Numbered from the stretch's first letter, positions 36,330-48,200 are shown. The stretch: 64,000 nucleotides of DNA from Craterostigma plantagineum (GCA_027422505.1 JAPQWV010000005.1:11041501-11105500); one strand, 5' to 3'. Notes: a model not told the origin generated them from the letters alone. A program made the numbers and translations.

Positions 36330-39228
36330 TCACTTAATCTCAGACGGCCAATGCCAATACGACAGGAACATAGCGACCGTCAAATACTTTCTAAATCTAG
36401 AGACGTCCAAACTGGCTAGTTCAACCATCGTATCCTTTGCAAACATCAAGGAGAAGGCATTGCGCAGCATGTGTACACCAGAATCTCCGCTGAGAGGGAT
36501 AATGATCAAATCGTCAAATTATTAATGTGTTTTAGGCAAATTTTGGAATTACCGAAATATTGATTATAGCCCACATAAGAGTATCCTATAATAAAAACAA
36601 ACATTAAATTAGTTAAGTATAAAAAAAAGGGAATACCTGGATGTCTGTTTCGGAATCCCAAGATGCTTCTCCACAGTAAATGGTTCTCCACAGTAAGTAA
36701 TGGCAGATTTTATTCTCTCAAAAGCATTGTCCGCAATCTCACTTTCATCAGCATTTATTGAATTAGAGTGTATGATGGTCAGTTTTTGTGCATTTGGTGA
36801 GAAAATGCACATAATCCAATTCACATCGTTAACCACCAGTGGAATGACTACTGTCTCTGACCTTCTCCATGGGCACGAAGGCCACGAATCTACCTTACCA
36901 AGAACAAATGGCCTAAGACTGACTAAATCTATTTGTGGGTCTGCAGTGTGACGGAGCGTTGCATATTTGGTAAATGCTGTGTTCATGAATGAGACCTTTT
37001 TCCTGCTAGTCGTGCATCGATTTTGCATCTCAATGAAGCCACGCAAGCATTCATCGATATGCTGTAAAATAGATATAAAGGAAATAATCATTTAGGTAAT
37101 TGAAGCGTTAAAATATCAATAAATTAATGCATGACAAACAAAAGACTTACATCGTCTCTCAGACAACCAACATCCTTCATAAAAGTATGCAAGAAATCTC
37201 TACCGAGCTCAGTAATGTAAAGTCCTGGTACTTGTCGATGGGCCGCCATACAACGTATTATTTCCACTGCTTTCGGAAACAAATCTAGCTTCCATGCAAT
37301 GTGCGCCTTGAGTGTCCGGAACTCACGCGAATGTCTTTTGGGTTTCTTGCGTGCAATGGATGTACTTTGGTCGGGGAGATTGCAGTCTCTTTGAAGCCAA
37401 ACGTTGCAAATTGACATTACGGTGGCTGTTTTTGAACTGACCCAGTGTTACGTTATCGAAATAATTAGCACCCCCATGAAAGCTGGTCCGTCTCCTTTCA
37501 TTTTCCTCTGGGACTTCTTTATGTTGCACACCTGGGCGTGCATTGGTTGCTAGAGATTTCACCGATTTATTCGTTCTGCTACTACAGGTAACAGAACTCA
37601 CCACTGCAGGGTTCTTTACTGCTGGGACGTCTTTCTGTTTCAGACTTGGGCCTGCATCGGTTCCTACTGATTTCACCGATTTATGCCTTCTGCTACTACA
37701 GGAAACAGAACTCACCATTACAGAGTTATCTTCCGATGGGACTTCTTTCCGTTTGACACTTGGGCCTACATCGGTTCCTAATGGCTTCACCGATTGATGC
37801 TTTCTGCTACTACAGGCAACAGAATTCACCATTGTAGGGGCCTTTTCCAGCGGGAGTTTTATCCGTTTCACACTTGGTCCTGGATCGGTTGCTGCAACAG
37901 AACTCACCATTGCAGGGGTCTCCAAGTTTTGCTGCATTAAGAGTCTGCTTCGGGTGTCATTTTCAAAACAACTCATCAAAATGTAAGAAGTGTTAGACTC
38001 TTCCGCCGTTGGTTCTAACACACTCTTGTGCACGACTGACGTTGAAACTGCATTGATTACATCTTCAAGTTTAGGTGATGCCTTCTTTTTCCAAGACTTT
38101 GTTTTCCAGTGACACCACCGAGGGAGCATTGGATCCACATCTTCAATCTTGACTGCAAACTTTGTTGAAACACCAGGCAGATATTCATATGCAAGCACCT
38201 AATACAAACAGAATAAAATTATCAATTAGTGAGTTAAAGAACGCAAAGAAGAAGGTACCTTTATAAAAAACATAATCATACAGGCGCAAAATAGTGTAAT
38301 TCACATGAAAGAATACAAAATGAACCTGAAGTACATGGACAAATCCTCCCAAGGTCAAAGCTCCATACTGTTTTGTTTTCGTCTCTGAAACACAACACTT
38401 AAACGAAGACAGGTCCCTCCTTATCGATTTACGGACCTCATTGTATGCATCAGTACCCCACGGGTAATTATTAAAATCATCAAAATTAGCAGCTAAATGA
38501 AATAATTTAGGAGGAATCAGCATTCCATCTCTGGCACTTCGTTTGTAGAGAACTTCAGCAGCAAAGATTATGCTCGCAAACTTGAGCTTTTCAATATTCA
38601 CCGACACAGAAGATGAGTGCCTACCCATGACTTTAAACTTTTCAATGACATCATCCACACTAACTCTTCTTTTCGTTGGAAAGTGTCTCGAAATGAAACT
38701 ATCATTCTCAATAATAGCCCGCGGTTTCGAACATCTCATTCCAGTTAATAAACAAAATTCAGTAGCAGAAAATCGGACAGGCCTTCCTCTCACAAGCAGC
38801 CACACGTCATCAATTCCATTGTCTTTAATCTGACATTGGATCATATACCATATTACCTGACTTGAAAGGTTGAAATTTTGAGCACGCGCAATTAGGTTTC
38901 CAAATTGAGACTTATCAATCATCTCTTTCATCTTTGCTGTATTCAGATTATTTGCAATAACACTGCAGGTCTCTGCATACTCTGAGCATATCGATAATTT
39001 GCACGGTACAATTCTATCCTGGGGAAGCTCGGTTTCGAATGACACCTGCAGGAAACACATCGGAAACAATATCTATACTGCAAATCTACACGGCGAAATT
39101 GAAAATGTTATAATATTTGGCGAATACATAAAATTTTAAACAATTTATCTCCAAAATAGAAACGAAATCAGATACATCATTGCAGAAGAACAAAGCACAT
39201 CACATACCCCGTCGACAATTATAGCCAT
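36330..39228 (-). CDS. Helitron gene B: DUF1985 + Ulp1-like protein with dead catalytic triad
   Basis: A possible first exon MAIIVDG (39228-39208) splices to VSFETELPQDRIVP. A DUF1985 domain follows (RFSATEFCLLTGMRCSK, IEKLKFASIIFAAEVL, FDDFNNYPWGTDAYNEV, GALTLGGFVHVLQ). Exon 38198 onward has LAYEYLPGVSTKF, then about three 38-residue tandem repeats rich in KR and CSSR. A frame change near 37440 leads to KKPKRHSREFRTLKAH. The protease-like exon 37061-36637 opens HIDECLRGFIEMQ and the last exon is 36489-36330. His is Asn (NDVNWIMCIF), the Asp position reads IIHSNS, and the Cys position reads GDSGVHMLRNAF. All three are lost while the fold, splice phases and HIDECLR motif persist. It could be a non-enzymatic binder; that is inference. 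Confidence 0.8.
37500..37900 (-). repeat. 114-bp coding tandem repeat in gene B
   Basis: About three and a half units of 38 codons are present. Each starts GPSVKR (variants GPSLKQ, RPGVQH) and contains VSSVxCSSRxxKSVK. Spacing is constant and in phase and the repeats remain open. The clustered basic residues (SVKRIK, SVKRKE, SSRRHKSVK) could act as nuclear signals or nucleic-acid contacts. Confidence 0.85.
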
Positions 39229-40033
39229 TCCTATAAGCGTTCTGTAAGATAGGTAACTCCTCTCCGAATAGATCAATTCGGAAAACCTTATACGATTGCA
39301 AATACTCTATACCGTTCGTTTGACTCAACAGAAGACCGATTTTGAGCAGGTTTGAATAGGTTGAGCTTTGATTTAGATGACCTAGAAACAATTTTATTTT
39401 ATTTTTTTTCAAGGTAATTTTCTTTTTTCTTTTTTTTTATTACTTATTGCAAAAGCAGTTGCTAACACTGATTAGAAAGAGTAGGGCCGGGTAGGGTTAC
39501 GACAGTTTAAATATCATTGAAGTATTATGTTTTTCTTGTCAAGTTAGTAGTGTTAGTACCCGGGTCTCACATAGTTGACATCTTATTTTTATAATTTTTG
39601 TAACGTGGGAATTGAACATATAATAACTCCCATGAGCATGAGTGGGAAAAAGGTATAGAAAATATACATAGATATCATATCATCGTTTTCATTTACGGAT
39701 ACAAAGCTGTTGGTAGTGCAAACTTATAGTTCATAAAGGAAATCAGGTGATCAATCTAAAAATATCTCAAATCAGATCTCATCTAATCTCATAAAAAACA
39801 CAGTAATTTTTGTGCAATTTGCATAATCAACTTTTAATTGAGGATCAAACCTTTTTTATTTTCGAAGTTTTTATAAAAGTTCTATGTACCGGGTGTAGCA
39901 GAAATTTCTGTGCAATGCACAAACTCGACTACCTTTTTAACAACACAGTCATTGTAATAACAAAAGTAGATGTTTGTTCACATTGCAACGGAACTTTACA
40001 TTATAGTGAAATATGAAGTGCACAAACTGCCAC

Positions 40034-41412
40034 TTATATCCATCTGTTGCATGCCAGAGCCACTGTCAGATATTTTCTGAAATCTTCTATCTGACGCTTT
40101 GTAATTCCGTAAACGAAATCATCAGAGAATATTAAAGCAAACGCCGAACGCAACACGTACACACCACACTCCCCACTGTTCCAGAAGATCAGAATAATGG
40201 ATCAATGAATTCAGACAATGGCATGTATGAAATATATGCATGAACGAAGAGAAAATTTATAACTTACGCAATAGCTTGCTGAGGGTATTTTTCATCTCGC
40301 GTAATGGTGAATTCCGTATGGTCAGTTGTCAACCCAAGATGTTCAAGTAGAAATTGCATGGTGTGTAATGTCTTACCAAAAGCGTGGTTGAACAATCTCA
40401 TATTTACATCACACGTTTGGTATGAATCGTGAACAACAACAGTCCGTGCTTTGTAGTCCACTATTGCAAGAACCCAATGACACTGATTGACGTTCACTGG
40501 CACGACAATTAAATCAGTGTCCTTCCAAGGTGTTGCGAGCCAGTCAGCCAACATTCCTTCAGCATAAGGTTTGATCACAGAAAGGTTGTGCTGCCCTTCC
40601 AATAGGTATTCTGATGTAAATATGTTGTTGAATGCAGTATTCATAAATGCAATCGAACGGCGTGCAAGGCCTGTTTTTTGCTGAAGTTCAATAAATCTGC
40701 GCAAGCATTCATCAATATGCTGCATGAAACGAATTTTCATTCAGGCATATTACGACAAATATGATTAGAAAGTATCACATGACATACCTCATCAAGCAAC
40801 CATGCAGCGTTTGTCATCAGGGTTGTTAGAAACTGTTTGCCGCGCTGCATACGTAAATATCCAGTAACGTGCACATCTGCGCTCATATTTTCAATGTTCG
40901 TGGATACATCGGGGAACATATCAAGAATTCGGCTGATACAAAAATCAAATGCAGTTCTGACAGAAGTATTTCTTCCAGTATCAGAAACGAAGTTTGGCGA
41001 TGAATTCGTCAGAATTATTGTCCGCTTCCTTTTTTTAACCATGGCTGGAACTGTTTGTTGTTTTTTGGGTTGTGGTTGTTTTTTCTTTGGCGGACGTACA
41101 TCAGTACCTGTTGATCGCTGCGGATTATGCGGTTCTGTAGGGAATGTGTTTCCTGAACGTTGATGACTAAGAAGGTCAATAGCAAGATAAGAATGTAATA
41201 ATATTTCTATATATTGTCAGGAAATAGTCGTATACCGATTTTTTCTCTATTGTCAGCAACTTGTGATTTATTTGTTGAAAATGTTGATCAATCATTGTCC
41301 CCATACACTTTAACATAGCGGCATGAACATCGTATCTTGTCTGCAATGCAACAAACCTCTGCGATGCATACTGTGCATAATCATCGATCTTTCTGTCAAT
41401 ACGGCCAATCAT
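40034..41412 (-). CDS. Helitron gene A: Ulp1-like C48 cysteine protease, catalytic set intact
   Basis: Exon 1 (MIGRIDRKIDDYAQYASQRF, ends 41236) is predicted coiled-coil-like. Exon 2, ending at 40788, is very basic (PPKKKQPQPKKQQ, VKKRKR) and closes RGKQFLTTLMTNAAWLLDE. Exon 3 (40719-40268, 452 nt) opens HIDECLRRFIE and holds NQCHWVLAIVDY (His) and VVHDSYQ (Asp). Exon 4 (40175-40034, 142 nt) joins as YPQQAIAGECGVYVLRSAF, giving Gln and Cys. Exons 3 and 4 have exactly the lengths of gene D. The exon 1-2 junction does not keep frame with the sites I can see, so exon 1 is uncertain or carries a small indel. It probably cleaves a ubiquitin-like modifier or a partner protein; the substrate is unknown. 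Confidence 0.8.
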
Positions 41413-41942
41413 CTGGCTTATTGCACTCTGCAATTCTCATTCATCATCGTGAGCTTGAGTTAAAGTTACTATGATTATTTTTCTCCTACATCAATGAGAT
41501 TTATATATGCAAAATGGTAACCTACATAGATTGGTCAACAATAAATGTTACCTCTACAAACACGTCCATATGAAATTATTAATAATTAATGAAGAGAAGC
41601 TAATACGATCAACCCAATGCTGAAAAGTTTCCAAATGGGAAAATTACTGCATGAATTAATGGGCTGGAAGCCTAGCGGTTTCTTGGCCACATTCCCCGCT
41701 GAGAACAAATTCATTTCTATAGTAATTAATTAGCTAGTTATGCATGGAATTTTAACGGTTGGATGAATTTATATAATACAACGGTTGATTGCCTAATAAT
41801 GAGATATACGTTCCAAATAAAGCGGTGGAAATCTAATCCATCAATAAGCTCATAACACGTGATTTTATTAAGTACTGACGTATAAGCCGCAAGAAATGTG
41901 TCACAATAATTATATACTTATAAATCCTAAAGTCGAAATATT

Positions 41943-42240
41943 CTTTAGTAATATATGTACACTAACAATAAAAGGGACAACCACAATAAAATGACCATTA
42001 GTGTGCGATTCGGTAGTGCATTATGCAAAAGTTAAACTTTTTCAGCTATGTTCGTTCAGTAGTGTAAACTATAGGCCGATTCTCTTTTTGGAACAATCAC
42101 ATTTGAAAAATAAAAAACGGTAATCTATCTGATCGCTCTCATAGTAGTGTGTAATTTGATAGTGCATCATGGAGAAGTACGAAATGAGATGTCGTAATAT
42201 ATGCACATGTTTTCAATTGCAACAATAGTTCTCCAATGTT
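41943..42240 (-). promoter_or_regulatory. upstream region of gene A, duplicated upstream of gene D
   Basis: It is homologous to 26068-26260, with shared phrases AGGGACAACCACAATAAAATG, TTCGGTAGTGCATTATGCA and CATGTTTTCAATTGCAACAA. The word TGCAATTCGGTAGTGCAT and close variants recur at about 42003, 42150, 42310 and 42463, more often than upstream of gene D. Confidence 0.65.
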
Positions 42241-42644
42241 ATGTAAAAAGGGTATTTCTGGTCCTTTATAGAGAAAATAGATGAAGTGCAAACTATTCAA
42301 GTGTATAATTCGGTAGTGTGTAATTCAGTAGTGCAATACGGCTAACATTATTCAGTTAACAATATTTACATCGTTTTCCCAATTTCAAACATTTATTCAA
42401 GTAATGGTAATTTGTCCGATCACGGGGATAACTAATATCTTCCTAAGAAAATGGTTAGTAGTGTGCAATTCGGTAGTGCATTATGGAGAAGTAACTCATA
42501 AGGCTTGAAATTGAGGAGCGAGACCACACGCGTCCAATTCGCAGAAAGGCAGGCATGCAACATCATTAAAATAACGTCTTATCTTGCAGGATTCTAAATG
42601 ATAACATTTAACGAACATCACTACAATGGCATCCAATCTAAAAA

Positions 42645-44135
42645 CTACTTGAACTTCTCAATCTTTTCCTCCTTTATCTTCTTACTTCTGACATGTGAAA
42701 TGCGATCGGCGTCAACACACTTAGGCTTTTTTAACGTTGACAGAACCATATCGAAATCATCAGGGGCGTTTTCTGTTAAGAAATATAGTTCTAACCACTC
42801 CGGCTAACGACATCGGTTACTTTCGCTTGACATAAAAAATAGCGGTCCTGTGGAACAAAAAACATTCAAAGCAACGGAAAGGCGATTCATGAGACTACAT
42901 GAATACATGAATAGTACCTGCTCGACTTCCGTACGGAGAATAATGTATATATCAGACAATGTGCTTTTTGTTGCTTGCCTCACACTGCTAAATGACTGTA
43001 TAGCTGTCGAAGTAACATGCACGTTCATCCTAGGAGAAATAAATATAATGTATGAGAGCATTGCACTGTTTAATGTACGAATTCAATACTGTGAAACAAC
43101 ATGTCACCGTTTGCGGAAATTGGAGACGGATGCACTATCTCCATTAATATAAAGAGTAGTTGCAGAAGTTGTATTCAAATACAAACCACCTGCGGGACAA
43201 ATATAGTCAGAAATTATTTGTTGAAGAAAGAATCAATTACAGATGGGAATAACCTGAAAATATCTTTGGATTTATATTCGTCACGATAACCACGATAGCA
43301 TCCCCAAAAGTTCCTTTCAACCTCTTGTAAAACTCAAGTGCTTTATCATCTCAAGCTGTAATAGTTGCATGATGCCCACTGCAAAGAAAAATATTGTCAT
43401 ATCATGATAACCCACACAACAGCGACAATCAATGAGAAGAGAAAAAAAACCATCGTAAACTAAAACGCACCCTTCCAAAATTATATTCACCATCGTACGT
43501 GTTGAACTACTATTGTCATCTGGCTCAACAATGGACGAAACCACCGCAATTACATCTGCACAAATATAAACCACATGAGGGCTACATTAAAAAATAGAGC
43601 AGATACACATATTTTATAGACATAAAGATGCAAACCTGGTAAATAATCACGCCCACCAGCGTGTGATTCTAAATATTCAAAAGAACGAAACTGAAATTTC
43701 TCCTTTTTGATGATGACACCATCACCAATAATGCGAACCATTGATGTACGGTTACTATAACGTATCATATAACGATTCTCTGTTGGCCGATATGTCTGCG
43801 GAGCAGTAACAACATCAAAGTTTGATATGGAAAAAACGCAGCCTTCCTCAAGCAGGCCTTCAAATTTTGGAACCACCGAACTATTGATTGTAGCCTGAAT
43901 AAGAGTATCCTATAACGGAATAAACAAGCATTAGATTAAGTAAAAAAAAAAGTAAAATAAACTGAATTTTTGGCACCTCTTCATCGAGTAACATTAACCC
44001 GACTAATATCAGCTCTCCATTTCTTCTAAAATTTGTAGCTCTCCAGTAACGAAGCAGCCTAACAATGATGGTATTGTTGCCCATCCCAGGACTCAAAACA
44101 CTAAGTACAGAATGATTATTTGGTGCAGCCATCAT
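42645..44135 (-). pseudogene. Helitron RPA1-like (DUF223) single-strand DNA-binding protein, one internal stop
   Basis: Exon 1 (44135-43987) starts MMAAPNNHSVLS and contains IIVRLLRYWRATNF, as in DUF223 OB folds. Exon 2 (from 43912) reads DTLIQATINSSVVPKF, GCVFSISNFDVV, TYRPTENRYMIRYSNRTSM. Later exons give DVIAVVSSIVEP and a second OB fold ATITA-stop-DDKALEFYKRLK followed by FGDAIVVIVTNINPK, then GLYLNTTSATTLYINGDSAS. The stop TGA at 43351-43353 stands where relatives have Trp. A basic tail (HVRSKKIKEEKIEKFK) may end the gene at 42645, but the last exon junctions are uncertain. RPA-like genes are common Helitron passengers and may assist rolling-circle transfer. Confidence 0.75.
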
Positions 44136-44569
44136 GAAACAAATGATATGTGTACTTAATAATACCCGGGAGAAAGTGTGTTGACAAAATAGTTATACAG
44201 TTTATATATAATGGCAAAATTAAGAAATTTAAAATTAAAAAATTTATTGTTATAATTATAACCCAAACGCTCCGACTATAGGATAGGATTCAGTGAATGT
44301 TTCATAAAAGAAGATTCATTTACTCAAACGTTTTGGTTCGCTACAATATACACGTATAAGGCTACAAAATATCGTGTTATGAAACGGTTTGGTGCCATAC
44401 ATTAAAGGCAAACATTTGGGTTCCAGTATATAATCAATTAACGTTTCACATTTTACTCTAACCATCCACGTAAATCACACAACATTCAGACCCAAAATGG
44501 TAATTGAACTTTTGAGCGCTGACGTGTCACCCAGCGATTGGCTATAGGGGGGTCAATGAGAGGTCAACC

Positions 44570-44593
44570 ATTTTACTTTTAATAAGTATATGA
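44570..44593 (-). other. Helitron 5' terminus
   Basis: On the minus strand the element begins TCATATACTTATTAAAAG directly after host A. The TC dinucleotide followed by an AT-rich stretch is the usual Helitron 5' end. The boundary is fixed by comparison with the uninterrupted LTR near 18752. Confidence 0.88.
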
Positions 44594-45274
44594 TTAAAGG
44601 ATTTCGTAACTCTAAATGCGCTAGGGTTTTCTCAAGTTTTTAGAGATTGCATGTGTATAATTAAGTGATTAAATAAGCTCAGGAAGTTAAATGATATTCT
44701 TGATGTTCTTGAGAGACTAGGGTTGATCGAAAAATTTTAGACTTTTGAAAGAAAAAAATGTGTTTTTTTAAGTGTACGTTTTTCCTGATTTTGATTAGTT
44801 TTTGAAGGAGACGTAAATGACATAAGTTTTGATAATTTCTGAATATATGTTATTTTCCAAGTTTTTAATAATTTCCAGAATATATTAAAGTTAGGATTTT
44901 TAAAATATTAAGTTAATTGTGTTTAGGATTTCGAAGGGAATTTCGAAAGTTTGCAATTATATGATTTGGAAAGAATTAGTATTTCGCAAAAAGGAGTTCG
45001 CGAAACAGGTTCACAAAATGGTTTCGTAAAACGTTTCGCGGGCCAAATGTTTTTGCTGGTCAAGGAGTTCGCGAATTGAGCAAAGAGGCTCGGGCTGAGA
45101 TCAAGTTCTCGCAGGCCGAAAGATTGTTAAATCAATAGATAAAAGTCGGGCTACAAATTTTCTTGCGGGCTGAAACGGACTTCGCGAATCCTTAAGGATT
45201 TCGCGAAGTGGAAGCTTTCACGAACTGAATAAACGAATTAGAAAGGTTCGCGGACTGGAAATTAAGTTCACGAA

Positions 45275-48200
45275 TGTAACGACCCTAGCCATCGCTACCA
45301 TTTCTAACGTAATTCTAAGTGTCTAGTGATATGATAACTTAGAAGATACGAAAATACGGTAGAAATTTTTTTCCTTTTGTGAAGGAACATTGTTACTTTA
45401 CATGTCAAAAGAATGTCAAAAGAACGCTTCCAAATTTTTCCTAATTTCATTCTAGTCTATCTACATGTGTCGTGTCTACATTCGCAGCAAAAGTACTCCT
45501 ATGCGCCCGGCCTCACAGGTCGTCGTCCACGTACACACCACCCCCAAAAGACGCTCGGAAGCTTCAAAAGATGCCTTGCCGGCTAGGCAGTCACGCACCG
45601 TGATCAGATGAACCTACAACACACAAAACGTGGGATGAGCTTATATAGCCCAGTAAGTGAAACTTATGCATGCAGTGCCCGTGTCATGACTTGCATAGGC
45701 ATATACGCCAATACTCATTTATCCCCATGTCATGTCTTGTCTTGTCATGTCTTGTCATGTCTTATAGGATCCCTAATACACGTCTCTTGTCTTGCACGTG
45801 TCTTATATTGTAGGGTCCTCGGCAATTTCTGCCACGAGGGCATTCGCCCGATTTACACGTCTCATGTCTTGCACGTGTCTTGTCATGATATCGGTGACGT
45901 AGAAGTCACCTCGTAGCATAAAAAGGCCGTACCACACGTCTCTTGTCTTGCACGTGTGTTATCATAGTAATATTAGTAACCACACGTCTCTTGTCTTGCA
46001 CGTGTGTTGTTTAGTAGTGAGTAGTAAATTATCGTTAGCAACTATTTGTCGCGCCCCGGCGATCATGCATATCTCTTGTCATGTCATGTCATGTTATGTC
46101 ATAAAACCCTCGTGAGACTCGTGGATGCTCGTGAAATGCAAGTGTGAAATACCAATGCCTTGTCGTGCCATGTCATATAAAGTATCATTCATGCCATGTC
46201 ATGTAATGGGTAATTCATGTCATGAAATAATTCACATCATCACATAGAAGCACGTAAACACATAAATAATACGCACATAATTTTATGTGTTGTAGTGGAA
46301 GAGTCCCACTTACCTGTCGTCCGAGCGTAATTAATATCCTCCCCGTTAGCTCCTAACGTACGACCTTTTAGAATAAAAGGGTTATGACGTTAGTACTTTT
46401 GCTTTCCTTGGCTAGTTCGTCGAAATAATAATTTTCATCATACTTAGTTATCTAAGCTTGTATTAATTCCCTAGACTCCACACCACTCGATTTGCCTTAT
46501 TAAATTTTCCCAAGTCAATCGATTCCTATTCCGTATTATATTTAAATAGAGTTCTCGGCCTTTTGATAAATTTCTAAGTTAGAGACTTTAAATTTCTTTT
46601 GTGAAAGGCTCGGCGAAAGTCGTTTGATTTTTATTTGGTTTCGCCCGACTTTACATGTGTGGGATTTTAACTTGATTTTGGCAGAGATCTCGATATGCTC
46701 TTCCAAGATAGATTTCGATTTGTGTTATTAGGTAGACCTCGACATTATATATCTAAAGATGTCGAGTTTTCATGATTTCGACACTTATATGGTTATCGCT
46801 TAAAAGTATCGAGGTGGATGAAACATTACATCTCGACATCATACTGAAAGGATTCGACATTGTCTTAGATATCGACATGGGTTGAAAATCTCGACATTTA
46901 CTAAAGAGCCTCGAGCTATGTTTTAGATGGATATCGACATTGTTGGGAAAATCTCGATGTTGTGTTTCGACATTTGGGCTAAAGGGTTTCGACATCTTTC
47001 CATAGCATCTCGACTTTTTACTCAGCATTATATCTATCCTTTTCGACATTTCAGTTTAAACATCTCAATATAGGCCTTAAGTTCAGTCTCGACATTTATG
47101 GTTTGTGTAAGAATTCGACATTTCGCTATTTAAGGATCTCGACTTTTTTTAGGGAAAAATTGCGAGCTATTACTTTCAACATAAATCTCGAATCCCAAAC
47201 TGAATCTCGACATGGGTTTTTGAATAAATGTCGGGTTCTCTCTTAAATGTCGAGATAATATAATAGGGTTTCGATAACTTTCTTGAAGACCAATCTCGAC
47301 ATTTTTAACTATCTAGCTTCGACATTGCCTTTCGACATTTGCAGAAAATGTCGACATGAATCAACCTAAATCTCGACATTTTCATTGGTTCTCGTTATTT
47401 CCTCTAGCTCGACATTTTTCATAGCTTCGACATTTTTCCTCGATCTATCAACGTTATATCTCGACATTTTGGTCTAAAATGTCGACATGAACTCCTCGTA
47501 AATCTCGACTTCTTACTCGACATTATCTCGACATTTCAACAAAAATGTCGATATGAATTTTAATGTATATCTCGACATTTCATAAATCTCGATACATATG
47601 TATTAAGTCGACATCTTATCTATCACTCGACATTATATTTCGACATTTGAATTAGAAAATGTCGACATGCATTTCATATGAACCTCGTCATTTCGTTTCG
47701 ACATTTTTAGCTTTAACGTCTCGACATTTATACTTAATTCTACTCGATATTGAGCTCGACTTTAATGTCGACATTTAGCTCGACATTTCATCTATTTCAT
47801 TCGACATTTATCATCATCTTCATTCTTCGTCGTTCATCATCCCATCGAAACACGATTCTAAACTTATACTACCCAACATTTATCTAGATTCGAGGAAATC
47901 TTTGGCTATGGAATTTCGTCCAAGTTTAGGGCTTTAGCCATCCATAATACATGTAAATTCCTACCTAAATCACGAATTTAGCTAAAATCTCTAATACAAG
48001 AAATCGAAATGGTTTAGGAACCATCACTTACTTCTTTCGAAGTTCCAAGCTTGGCTTGAAGTGTCCCTTGCGTTTTTCTTCTCTCGGCTCTTACTTCTTT
48101 CCCCTCTTCTTTTCGTGAGTTCTTAGCTAGGGTTATGGAGTTTTGAAAGGTTTATTTTCTAAGATGTTTTCATAGGTTGAGGGGTGATATTTAGAGTTGT

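Larger units (their letters stand above)
23506..44593 (-). mobile_element. 21-kb Helitron carrying Rep, RPA-like and four Ulp1-like protease genes
   Basis: The insertion lies precisely between A (23505) and T (44594); joining the flanks gives GATAATTATTAAAGG, identical to the uninterrupted LTR near 18750. On the minus strand the element begins TCATATACTTATTAAAAG, a Helitron-like TC 5' end. It ends with a perfect hairpin ACCCGTGC-AAC-GCACGGGT, 5 nt, then CTAG before T. There is no target duplication and there are no inverted repeats, as expected for rolling-circle elements. All genes read on the minus strand: RPA-like, protease A, protein B, Rep, retroelement remnant, protein C and protease D. 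The helicase half of RepHel is absent, so the copy is probably non-autonomous. Confidence 0.95.

Noticed and set aside
45608..47049. Paired identical reading frames at 45608-45916/51363-51671 and 46753-47049/52508-52804
   Set aside because: Both pairs lie inside the two LTRs of the TR-GAG element and come from its short-word repeats, not from conserved genes.
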